A stretch of DNA of 64,000 nt from Nocardia iowensis. GTDB taxonomy: Bacteria > Actinomycetota > Actinomycetes > Mycobacteriales > Mycobacteriaceae. Made by a program: the position numbers and the translations under genes. A model generated the notes under the pieces. The model did no database searches. It had not been told where the DNA came from and was given only the letters and a program-made list of their open reading frames with translations. The stretch spans positions 2,604,001 to 2,668,000 of the forward strand of contig NZ_CP078145.1 of NCBI RefSeq assembly GCF_019222765.1, in the 5' to 3' direction. Of this stretch, positions 46,519 through 54,596 are shown piece after piece (position 1 is the stretch's first letter; each line of letters opens with the position of its first letter).

Positions 46519-48567
46519 CTAGCCTTTGCGGAGTAGTCCGGTGACACCGGCGAGGAGGACGACGGTGAAGATCCAGGCGAGGGTGCGTAGGGCGGGGAGA
46601 CCGAGGGTGAGGACGGCGGGGGCGGTGGAGCTGATGGCCCAGTCGGCTTTCGTTACTCCGGTCGCGGCGGGGAGGACACCGGCGAGGGTGTAGTTGAATG
46701 TGTTGAAGCACGGATAGGCGGGGTAGCGGCTACAGGAATCGGCGGCGGTGATCGGTTGGGGTGCGGGCGTGTGGGTTTCGGCGGCGTGCGCCGCTGCGGT
46801 TTTGTCCGCGGCGGCCCGGTCGGTGGGGACGAAGTGTTCGGTGTTGTGGTCGGTAATGAAGACCCCGAGAAGTAGTGCTCCCGCGAGCCACACGGCGGCC
46901 CACAGTGGGTAGTAGCCGTGCCCGGCGACAGCTAGATATATCCAGCGCAGCGGTTTCGTTGACCAGGGGGCGTGTGCGGTGGTTTCGTTCGCGGCGGTGA
47001 ATCGGAGTCGGCGTGCGTCGGCGGGTTGTCCGTTACGGTCGTAGACCGCAGCCAGTGCGTGCCAGGGTTGGGCCGTGAACCCGTGCCCTGGGGGAGTGGA
47101 CTTCAGCCATTGTGTCGCGGCGAGGCGGTCGGTACGGATCAGTCCGTGGACATCGGTGATCTGCCAACCGGTGGCGATCAGCCGCCCGAGCGGCGGGATC
47201 TTCGGTGAGGTCCGCAGATCGGTGATCGTGGCCCGGGTCAGATCGGTTGTCCCGTCGACGTGAGCTGGGGTCAACCTCAACGTTGTGATGTCACTGGACT
47301 CGAGGTAGAGGGCGTAGCCGTTGGGGTTGGTGAGGGTGGCACCGTTCAGCGAGAGAACGCTGATGGTCGCGGCGGGGGCGCGGACCTGTCCGGTGGCGGT
47401 GAACCCGTCGTCGGCGAACAGGCTGCCCGTGATCGTCGCCCCATCGAGGGACAGTGCGTAGCCGTCGGGGTTGGTGAGGGTGGCACCGTTCAGCGAGAGC
47501 TGGCCGCCGATCTTCGCGCCGAGGGCGCTGAACTCCCCGGTGGCGGTGAACCCGTCTTCGGCGAGCAGGCTGCCGGTGATCGTCGCCTGGTCGAGGGTCA
47601 GGGCGTTGCCGTCGGGGTTGGTGAGGGTGGCACCGTTCAGCGAGAGCTGGTTGCCGATGGTCGCGCTGAGGGCGCGGACCTGCCCGGTGGCGGTGAACCC
47701 GTCGGCGAACAGGCCGCTAGTGATCGTCGCCTGATCGAGGGCCAGGGCGTCGCCGTCTGGGTTGGTCAGAGTGGCACCGTTCAGCGAGAGCTGGCCGCCG
47801 ATGGTCGCGCTGATTGCGCGGACCTCCCCGGCGGCGGTGAACCCGTCGTCGGCAAATATGCCGCCGGTGATCGTCGCCTGATCGAGGTAGAGGGCGTTGC
47901 CGTCGGGATTGGTGAGGGCGGCACCCCTCAGTGAGAGCTGGCCGCCGATGTTCGCGCCGATGGCGCGGACCTGCCCGGTGGCGGTGAACCCGTCGGCGGC
48001 GAACAGGCTGCCGGTGATCGTCGCCCCATCGAGGGACAGGGCGTAGCCGTCGGAGTTGGTGAGGGTGGCACCGTTCAGCGAGAGCTGGCCGCCGATCTTC
48101 GCACCGAGGGCCCGGACCTCCCCGGTGGCGGTGAACCCGTCGTTGGCGAACAGGCCGCCGGTGATCGTCGCCTGGTCGAGGCCGAGTGATTTGATGTGGG
48201 AACTGTTGAGGTTCAGTTCTTTTAACGTCGAACCCGTCAGATCGATGTGATCCTCGATGCGGCATGCCGTGAGGTGTAGAGGGTGCTCGAACTTGACGTT
48301 TTCCAGATCGACCGGGCCGATGATCCGAGCGCCGTTGATCCGAACCCCATGGGGATCGACAGCAAGATTTCGGTCGATCAAGACTGTGCGCAGCGCGGCC
48401 GCCGGTATCTGGCGGTCAGGTCCCCACTTATCGCCATCGGCCGGATTCCGGGCGGCAGAGTCGGCAGCAAGCCCTTCTGCCAGATCGAGTGGCTCACCCC
48501 GCTCAGCTGCCGCGGTAAGCCGTTCTACCCACGCCGTAATGTCGTCAGCCCGCACTTGCGCAGTCAC
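46519..48567 (-). CDS. Membrane protein with a 49-residue beta-helix-like tandem repeat
   Basis: A 682-residue protein. An N-terminal helical part (about residues 1-90) and a region with ARIIGPVDLENVKFEHPLHL lead to six copies of a 49-residue unit (about residues 125-410) built on ATLTNPDGxALxLDQATITG and GFTATGxVRA. The alternating hydrophobic pattern resembles pentapeptide-repeat/beta-solenoid proteins. After a linker come two hydrophobic helices, near 545-570 and at the extreme C-terminus (TLAWIFTVVLLAGVTGLL), with a cysteine-containing loop between. Similar actinobacterial proteins are labelled 'membrane-associated oxidoreductase', but no oxidoreductase motif is seen. GTG start at 48567. 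Confidence 0.7.
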   Translation of the reverse strand: MTAQVRADDITAWVERLTAAAERGEPLDLAEGLAADSAARNPADGDKWGPDRQIPAAALRTVLIDRNLAVDPHGVRINGARIIGPVDLENVKFEHPLHLTACRIEDHIDLTGSTLKELNLNSSHIKSLGLDQATITGGLFANDGFTATGEVRALGAKIGGQLSLNGATLTNSDGYALSLDGATITGSLFAADGFTATGQVRAIGANIGGQLSLRGAALTNPDGNALYLDQATITGGIFADDGFTAAGEVRAISATIGGQLSLNGATLTNPDGDALALDQATITSGLFADGFTATGQVRALSATIGNQLSLNGATLTNPDGNALTLDQATITGSLLAEDGFTATGEFSALGAKIGGQLSLNGATLTNPDGYALSLDGATITGSLFADDGFTATGQVRAPAATISVLSLNGATLTNPNGYALYLESSDITTLRLTPAHVDGTTDLTRATITDLRTSPKIPPLGRLIATGWQITDVHGLIRTDRLAATQWLKSTPPGHGFTAQPWHALAAVYDRNGQPADARRLRFTAANETTAHAPWSTKPLRWIYLAVAGHGYYPLWAAVWLAGALLLGVFITDHNTEHFVPTDRAAADKTAAAHAAETHTPAPQPITAADSCSRYPAYPCFNTFNYTLAGVLPAATGVTKADWAISSTAPAVLTLGLPALRTLAWIFTVVLLAGVTGLLRKG
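47300..48190. repeat. In-gene tandem repeat, 147-bp unit
   Basis: The anchor GTGATCGTCGCC recurs on the plus strand at 47429, 47576, 47720, 47867, 48014 and 48161, that is at 147, 144, 147, 147 and 147 bp. All intervals are multiples of three, so the reading frame is kept; the 144-bp unit loses one Asp codon. The units are nearly identical in DNA, which suggests recent amplification by slippage or recombination. Confidence 0.9.
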
Positions 48568-48897
48568 GAAGACGATCGTTGCGCACTGACCGGGCCGAGG
48601 TGGCGATGTTGGCAACACTGGCCGCACCCTCGCCTTCCTCAGCCGCACAGGGATTCTCCGCAGCGCACGGACTGACGGTTCGACAAGACCCCCCCGCGTT
48701 ACAAGCAGCGAACGCGGCACCAACGTCGCGCGATGAACGAGAGTGCTTGCACACGGCTACCGGCGCGTTCACCAGCAAGATCGGTGACACATACGATGGA
48801 AAAGCGGTGACAGATACCGTGATCAGCACCTCGATTACGCCCAGGTCGACGACCGCCCCCGGTGACAACTGTGGTGGTTAGTCACACGCGGGCCGCG
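48568..48897. other. Intergenic, no supported gene
   Basis: About 330 bp between the repeat protein and the ArsR gene. A plus-strand frame to 48881 includes a possible secreted-like sequence, but it has no RBS, weak codon bias and no recognisable product. It may contain the promoter of the repeat protein; I see no other feature. Confidence 0.3.
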
Positions 48898-49239
48898 TCA
48901 TGGCGTTGGGTCCCAGGCGCGGACCAGGTCGAGCAAGCCGGGGAAGCGGGCCTCGAGGTCGTCGATGCGGACCTTGCTGCGGCGCTCGAGTCCATAGCGC
49001 TGCTGTCTGGTCACGCCTGCTTCGCGCAGCACCCGGAAGTGGTGGGTGAGGGTGGATTTCGGCCGCTTGAGGTTGAACCAGCCGCACGAGCGATCGGTGT
49101 CGGGGGATTCGGTCAGGAGTTTCTGGACCATGGTCAGCCGTAGCGGGTCGCTGAGCGCGGCGAAGATCTGGTCGAGACGCAGGTCGGCGCGGTCCGGCTC
49201 GGGGAGTCGGGTATCGGGGGCTGCGGTGGCCGATGGCAT
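48898..49239 (-). CDS. ArsR-family transcriptional regulator
   Basis: A 113-residue winged-helix regulator. The core is DQIFAALSDPLRLTMVQKLL, then RPKSTLTHHFRVLREAGVTRQQRYGLERRSKVRI, the ArsR recognition helix and wing. No typical metal-binding cysteine pair (ELCVCDL) is present; a single Cys occurs in SCGWFNL. It is divergent from an MFS gene across 107 bp that contains two short inverted repeats with the TCGTA/TACGA core, so it probably represses that transporter and itself. Confidence 0.87.
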   Translation of the reverse strand: MPSATAAPDTRLPEPDRADLRLDQIFAALSDPLRLTMVQKLLTESPDTDRSCGWFNLKRPKSTLTHHFRVLREAGVTRQQRYGLERRSKVRIDDLEARFPGLLDLVRAWDPTP

Positions 49240-49266
49240 CGGGTCTCCTGAGGTCGTCGGTGCCCT

Positions 49267-49320
49267 GTACGTATTTTATCGTACTAGATGCTAGGTTCGA
49301 CTCCAGTCGTATAAGTACGA
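49267..49320. promoter_or_regulatory. ArsR operator region
   Basis: Two inverted repeats lie between the ArsR and MFS genes: GTACG-N8-CGTAC at 49267-49284 and TCGTA-TAAG-TACGA at 49307-49320. The shared CGTAC/CGTA cores suggest two sites for the ArsR repressor, placed over the divergent promoters. Confidence 0.55.
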
Positions 49321-49346
49321 GAAAAGTCGAACTAGTGGAGGTCGGA

Positions 49347-50558
49347 ATGGCGATGCTTGCGGCGCACCGGGAGTCCGGGCGGGCGGACCGGCCGAAGAAC
49401 GGCATCGTGTGGTTGGCGGCGTGGCCGGTGATGGCGGTGTTCGTGCTGTCCAACGCGGCAACGCCGCTGTACGTGGTGTGGCAGCGCGAGCTCGGTTTCT
49501 CCGCCGGCACCCTGACGGCGATCTTCGCCGGTTACATCGTCGGATTGCTCGGCGCGCTGCTGGTCGCCGGGGTGGTGTCGGACCGGGTCGGGCGTAAACC
49601 GGTGCTGCTGCCCGCGATAGCGCTGGCGATGGTGGCGTGTGTGCTGTTCGCCACCGCGAGTTCGGTTGCGGTGCTTGCTGTTGCCCGCCTGCTCACCGGA
49701 GTCGCGGTGGGCGCGGCCGTGTCCGCGGGGATGGCGGCGGTGACCGATGTCGGTGGCGCGGCGCGCAAACGGCTTGCCGCACTGGCGGCTTCGTCGGCGA
49801 TGGTGTTGGGCGCCGGGTTCGGGCCACTGCTGTCCGGTGTGCTGTCGGAGACCGTGCCCGGCCCGACGGTGACTATTTTCATTGTCGAGATCGCGCTGCT
49901 CGTCTCGGCTTTCGGGGTAGTTGTGCGGCTGGATATGCCGAAAGGCGCGGGCGGGCGCGGGCCGTGGATTCGCATTCCCGCGGTGGCACCGGGCGGGCGG
50001 ACGGCGGTGCTGCTCGGTATCGCGGTCTTCGCACCTGGCATCACATCGACCTCGTTCGTGCTGTCGCTGGGTCCGTCTCTGCTCGCGCATCTGCTCGGTG
50101 CGACCAATCGAGTGATCGCGGGCGGGCTGGCGTTCGTGATGTTCCTCGGCGCCACCGGAATTCAATTCGCGGTGCGGCGGTTGCGGGTGCGCGCGATTCT
50201 GCTCGGCGGCGCGGTCGCCACGACGACGAGCATGCTGACGTTGCTCCTGTCGCTCCGGCTGTCTTCGCTCGCGCTGTTCGGGATAGCCGCGGTACTGGCC
50301 GGGATCGGGCAGGGCCTGGGCCAATTCGGCGGCCTCACCGCGATCAGCGCCAGCGTCGGCGCCGACCGGCTCGCCGAGGCGAACGCCGCGCAGAACGTGG
50401 GCGGCTACCTGCCCGCCGCAGTGCTCCCGGTGGCTGCCGGATTCCTCAGCGACGCAATCGGTTTGACGGGCGGTGCGACAGCCTTCGCCATAGTGGTGAG
50501 TGCGGCGGCGGTCGGCGGTGGTGTTTTGGTCAGCCTGCGGTCCGCCGCTGCGGTGTAA
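49347..50558 (+). CDS. MFS transporter, controlled by ArsR-type regulator
   Basis: A 403-residue inner-membrane transporter with twelve predicted helices. The motif GRKP after TM2 (DRVGRKPVLLPAIAL) marks it as a major facilitator. The sequence is most like sugar/drug-efflux MFS proteins. ATG at 49347 with GGAGG upstream. It is divergent from the ArsR gene, with two short palindromes between. The substrate is unknown. Confidence 0.85.
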   Translation: MAMLAAHRESGRADRPKNGIVWLAAWPVMAVFVLSNAATPLYVVWQRELGFSAGTLTAIFAGYIVGLLGALLVAGVVSDRVGRKPVLLPAIALAMVACVLFATASSVAVLAVARLLTGVAVGAAVSAGMAAVTDVGGAARKRLAALAASSAMVLGAGFGPLLSGVLSETVPGPTVTIFIVEIALLVSAFGVVVRLDMPKGAGGRGPWIRIPAVAPGGRTAVLLGIAVFAPGITSTSFVLSLGPSLLAHLLGATNRVIAGGLAFVMFLGATGIQFAVRRLRVRAILLGGAVATTTSMLTLLLSLRLSSLALFGIAAVLAGIGQGLGQFGGLTAISASVGADRLAEANAAQNVGGYLPAAVLPVAAGFLSDAIGLTGGATAFAIVVSAAAVGGGVLVSLRSAAAV

Positions 50559-50656
50559 GCGGTCGGCGGGTGGCCGACGCAGCTGGTACCGCGGTAGCGA
50601 TGAAACAAGCAGGCGGGTGCGGCGGCTCACGACGATCGGCGTGCCATTATTCGAGG

Positions 50657-51655
50657 ATGAGGCGCGGATACGTTCTAACTGCGGTGAGTGCGCTGTGGGG
50701 TGCGTTCGTGGTGACCGGCGCTGTCGCACCGCCCGCGGTGGCCGAGCCGGAGTGCTCGACGCAGGTGGCGGTGCGGCCGGTGACGTTGACGGTGGATGGC
50801 GAGGACGCGACGGGTCGGGTGTACGAGCCGTTCCGGTGCGGGCCGGGCGATCTCCCACCGACGGATCTGGTCGTCGCGGTGCACGGGCACGACGGGTCGT
50901 CCGCCGACTATGCGGGCTATCTGACATCGATCTCCCGCCGGACCGGTACGCCGGTGCTGTCGATGGATCTGCGCTCGGCGGACAGTGTCTGGCGGACCGG
51001 CGAGTGGAACCTGTGGGCGGGCTGGCGCGACATCGTGGCAGCGACCCAGTGGTACCGGGACCAGCACCGTTCGATCGCGCGCACGGTCCTGTGGGGATGG
51101 AGCCAGGGCGGCATCATGAGCGGGCTCGCGGTGGCGCACGGACCGCGCGGACTGTTCGACTACTGGGTCGACAATTACGGTCCCGCAGACGATTTCACGA
51201 TGTGGCTGGGCTCGTCCGCGGTGGACCCGGACCTGCCCGCGCAGATCGAACGCGACGCGGGCGGCTGCACGCCCGTTGTCTGCCCGCAGGCCTACGTCGA
51301 GCGTTCGCCCGCGCTGCTGGCCGGGCGGATGGACGTGCGGCGCGCGTTCCTGATCCACGGCACCGGCGACGATGTGGTGCCGTATGCGACGACGCTGGAG
51401 ATGCGGGCCGGGCTGCTCGCCGCGGGCAAGCCGACCTCGATGTACACCATCGTCACCGGTCGCGACCTGACCGGCGCGGTGGTCCCCGGCGATCACAGCG
51501 TGGGCCCGGCTTTCTTCGAGGGCGGCTGCGTTGTCGAACGGTTGCTCCTCGGCACCGAGCCCACCGACGGCTTGGATCGCGACTATCTGGTCGACGTCGC
51601 ACACGGCATCGCCACCGCCCCCGCCGCCCCGCCTGACGCCAAGTGCGCCGCCTGA
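50657..51655 (+). CDS. Secreted alpha/beta hydrolase, paralogue 2
   Basis: A 332-residue exported hydrolase, clearly paralogous to 42852-43928: same order EPFRCGPGDLPPTDLVVAVHG, RTGEWNLWAGWRDIVAAT, WGWSQGGIMSGLAVAHGPRG, DAGGCTPVVCPQAY, and the C-terminal KCAA. The triad is Ser in GWSQGG, Asp in HGTGDDVVPY and His in GDHSVGP. A signal peptide (LTAVSALWGAFVVTGAVA) ends before VAEPEC. ATG at 50657 with GAGG upstream. It follows the MFS gene by about 100 bp. Confidence 0.82.
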   Translation: MRRGYVLTAVSALWGAFVVTGAVAPPAVAEPECSTQVAVRPVTLTVDGEDATGRVYEPFRCGPGDLPPTDLVVAVHGHDGSSADYAGYLTSISRRTGTPVLSMDLRSADSVWRTGEWNLWAGWRDIVAATQWYRDQHRSIARTVLWGWSQGGIMSGLAVAHGPRGLFDYWVDNYGPADDFTMWLGSSAVDPDLPAQIERDAGGCTPVVCPQAYVERSPALLAGRMDVRRAFLIHGTGDDVVPYATTLEMRAGLLAAGKPTSMYTIVTGRDLTGAVVPGDHSVGPAFFEGGCVVERLLLGTEPTDGLDRDYLVDVAHGIATAPAAPPDAKCAA

Positions 51656-51805
51656 TACTCGCTGCGGGGCAGAATTGCCTGGCCATCGCCTCGGCAGTTC
51701 CGGAACGACGTGACGGCCGCCACCGGCGGCGAGCGACCTGGACGGGAACATCATTGTGGACACGGCGGTTGACGTACTCGATATCGACGACGAAGTGAGG
51801 GTGAG

Positions 51806-52672
51806 ATGAGCAAGCCGACGGACCCGGCCTACCACTGGAACAGCGCCGACCTGGACCTCGACGGGTACCTGGCGCGCATCGGGTTCGACGGCGAACGCAC
51901 ACCGACGGTGCGGACGCTGCGCAAGCTGGTCTACGCGCACACCACCTCGATCCCGTTCGAGAATCTGGAGATCATGCTCGGGCGTCCCATCCTGCTCGAC
52001 GTGAAGGCGTTGCAGGACAAGCTGATTCAGCGGCGTCGCGGCGGCTACTGCTTTGAGCACGTCGGGTTGTTCGCGGCGGTACTGGAACGGCTCGGGTTCG
52101 GTGTCACCGCGCTGACCGCTCGGGTGAGCATGGGCGCGACGACCGGCTTGCGCCCCGCCACCCACGCCCTGCTGCGCGTGACCACCAGCGATGATGATCG
52201 AGTGTGGTTGTGCGACGTCGGATTCGGCGCAGGCCCGCTCGAACCCTTCGAATTGTCCACGGAAACCGGCGAATTCAGCGCGGGCGCGTGGCAGTTCCGG
52301 CTGGAGCTTACCCGCGGCGAGCTGGACAGCGATCTGTGGGTGGTGCACGAATTCGGCAAGGAAGGCTGGATCGAGCGCTACGCCTTCACGATGAACCCGC
52401 AGTACCGCATCGACTTCGCGGTCGGCAACCACTTCGTCTCGACGTCCCCCCGCTCGCCGTTCACCACCCGCCCGTACGCCCAGCGGTTCCGGCCGGATGT
52501 CCACCTGACGATCGACGGCACCACGCTGACCACCGAGCGGCCGGACGGAACGAGCGACGCGCGGCTGATCGAGGCGGCGGACCTGCCGAAGATTCTGGCC
52601 GAACTGTTCGACATCGAGCTCGACGAGGCCGATGCCGCCGCCCTGGTCGAGGGCTCCCGACGGGCAGGCTGA
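51806..52672 (+). CDS. nat: Arylamine N-acetyltransferase (NAT)
   Basis: Transfers acetyl groups from acetyl-CoA to arylamines and hydrazines. The 288-residue protein has the full Cys-His-Asp triad: Cys82 in RRGGYCFEHV, His120 in RPATHALLRV and Asp137 in LCDVGFG. The N-terminal TLRKLVYAHTTSIPFENLEI is typical. ATG at 51806, with GAGGGTGAG upstream. It stands alone between the hydrolase and the PBP gene. In mycobacteria nat has been linked to cholesterol-derived intermediates; the neighbours here differ. Confidence 0.95.
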   Translation: MSKPTDPAYHWNSADLDLDGYLARIGFDGERTPTVRTLRKLVYAHTTSIPFENLEIMLGRPILLDVKALQDKLIQRRRGGYCFEHVGLFAAVLERLGFGVTALTARVSMGATTGLRPATHALLRVTTSDDDRVWLCDVGFGAGPLEPFELSTETGEFSAGAWQFRLELTRGELDSDLWVVHEFGKEGWIERYAFTMNPQYRIDFAVGNHFVSTSPRSPFTTRPYAQRFRPDVHLTIDGTTLTTERPDGTSDARLIEAADLPKILAELFDIELDEADAAALVEGSRRAG

Positions 52673-52745
52673 GCCGGGCGTGCCATCGGTCGACCTCGGC
52701 GCAGCCTCCGCCGCCGGGCCGGGATCGACCGATACAGTCGGCGGG

Positions 52746-54497
52746 GTGCGTACCCACCGGAAGTCCCTCGTCCTGTTCGCCGCACCCGTGCTCGTGCTCG
52801 CCGCCTGCTCGTCCGGCCCGGACCAGCCCGACACCGTAGTAGGCCAGTTCGCCGACGCGCTGAACCGCGACGACGTCGCCGCGGCGGCGGACCTCACCGA
52901 CGACCCGGCCAAGGCGTCCGACGCCCTCGGCAAGCTCTACGACGGCCTCGGCAAGGAGGTGCGCTTCGACGTCCGGTCGATCGACAAGGACACCTTCACC
53001 CTGGCCGCCACCTGGAAACTCGGCAAGGACGGCAAGGCCGAGTGGGCCTACACCACCACCGGCACCGCGAACGACGGCGGCGACGGCTGGAAGGTCAAGT
53101 GGAATCCGGACACGGTCGCACCGGGATTGGCCGCGGGGCCGCTGAGCTACAGCCCGGTCTATCCGAAGCCTGCCCGCATCCTCGACGCCAGCGGCGGGGA
53201 GTTGATGACTCAGCAGGTGGTCACGCTGGTCAATGTGAGTCCTGGCGCCGACACCGCCGCACTCGCCGCGCTGCTCCAGCCGATCTCACCCGGCATCACC
53301 GCGCAGTCACTGCAAACGGAACTCGCTGCGGCGCAAGGCAAATCGATCACCGCGATCAGCCTGCGCGACACCGACATCGCGCCGATCCAGGCACAGTTGG
53401 CCGCCATGCCCGGTGTGACGCTCGCACCACAGACCCGTCTGCTCACCACCGACAAGGCCCTCGCCGCCCCCACCCTGTCCGGGCTCGCCGAGCTGTGGCA
53501 GCAGACCGCCGACGACAACGCGGGCTGGGCGGTGCGCGCGCAGACCGCCGATGGCACCCAGCGGGTGGGCGGCCAGGATCCGAAGCCGACCGCCGACATC
53601 GCGAGCACCCTCGATATCGACCTGCAACACGCGGCCGAGGCGGCGCTGGCGCCGATCACCCAGCCCGCGGCGATCGTCGCGCTGCAACCATCCACCGGCA
53701 ATGTCGTCGCGGTCGCCCAGAACGAAGCCGCCGACGCGCAGGGGCCGATCGCGTTCACCGGCCTTTACCCGCCCGGTTCGACGTTCAAGACGGTCACCGT
53801 CTCCGCCGCGTTGCAGGCGGGCACGGTCACCCCGGACACGGTGCTGCCCTGCCCCGGGGTCGCGAATATCGAGGGCCGCAAGATCCCCAACGACAACAAT
53901 TTCGACCTGGGACAAGTCCCGCTACATACCGCGTTCGCGCGTTCGTGCAACACCACCATGGGCGCGCTCGCGGTGAAACTGCCCGCCGACGCGCTGACGA
54001 ACGCGGCCGCACAGCTCGGTCTCGGCGTCGACTACGTCACACCCGGACTGACCACGGTCACCGGCAAAGTCCCGCCCGCGGACACCCCCGCGCTGCGCGT
54101 CGAGTCCGCGATCGGACAGGGGCAGGTGACGGCGACACCGTTCGGCATGGCGCTGGTCGCCGCGTCCATCGCGCACGGCTCGGTGCCAGCGCCCGCCATC
54201 GTCCAGGGCAGGCCCGGCACCCCGGACAAGGTCCCCGCACCACTGCCCGCGGCCGTTGCCGACCAGGTGAAGACCATGATGCGGGAGACGGTCACCGCGG
54301 GAACCGCAACCCAGTTGCGCGACATTCCCGGTCTGCTCGGCAAGACCGGCACCGCCGAATTCATTGATGACAAGCACGCACACGGCTGGTTCGTCGGCAT
54401 CGCCGATGACCTGGCGTTTGCGGTATTCGTCAACGACGCGAACAGTTCCGGTCCTGCGGTCGACGCGGCCGGTCGGATGCTGCGCGCGGCGCGCTAG
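52746..54497 (+). CDS. Lipoprotein penicillin-binding protein, transpeptidase type
   Basis: A 583-residue cell-wall transpeptidase. A lipoprotein signal ends in LVLAAC (Cys21). Residues about 30-125 form an NTF2-like domain, followed by the dimerisation-like region and a transpeptidase domain with STFK (345-348), SCN (400-402) and KTGTAEF (533-539), all three PBP motifs. It resembles PbpLipo-type class B PBPs of mycobacteria. The GTG at 52746 is exactly 7 nt after TACAGT, a leaderless promoter pattern; no RBS is seen. A Ser/Thr kinase gene follows by 99 bp. Confidence 0.88.
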   Translation: MRTHRKSLVLFAAPVLVLAACSSGPDQPDTVVGQFADALNRDDVAAAADLTDDPAKASDALGKLYDGLGKEVRFDVRSIDKDTFTLAATWKLGKDGKAEWAYTTTGTANDGGDGWKVKWNPDTVAPGLAAGPLSYSPVYPKPARILDASGGELMTQQVVTLVNVSPGADTAALAALLQPISPGITAQSLQTELAAAQGKSITAISLRDTDIAPIQAQLAAMPGVTLAPQTRLLTTDKALAAPTLSGLAELWQQTADDNAGWAVRAQTADGTQRVGGQDPKPTADIASTLDIDLQHAAEAALAPITQPAAIVALQPSTGNVVAVAQNEAADAQGPIAFTGLYPPGSTFKTVTVSAALQAGTVTPDTVLPCPGVANIEGRKIPNDNNFDLGQVPLHTAFARSCNTTMGALAVKLPADALTNAAAQLGLGVDYVTPGLTTVTGKVPPADTPALRVESAIGQGQVTATPFGMALVAASIAHGSVPAPAIVQGRPGTPDKVPAPLPAAVADQVKTMMRETVTAGTATQLRDIPGLLGKTGTAEFIDDKHAHGWFVGIADDLAFAVFVNDANSSGPAVDAAGRMLRAAR

Positions 54498-54596
54498 TTC
54501 CGGCGCGCCGATCTGGGCGGAGAATATGCCCGTGCTGGCGCGGACCGAAGTTCCGCGGCCCGCTACACTCGTCCCCGGACCGCGTCAGTAAGCAAT

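Noticed and set aside
46519..46711. Short minus-strand frame of 84 codons
   Set aside because: Lies within the C-terminus of the repeat protein in another frame; composition-biased.
47300..48190. CRISPR-like array
   Set aside because: Regular 147-bp units are coding, in frame and contiguous; there are no spacers.
48579..48881. Plus-strand 100-codon frame
   Set aside because: Mostly antisense to the upstream end of the repeat protein frame; no RBS and no recognisable family.
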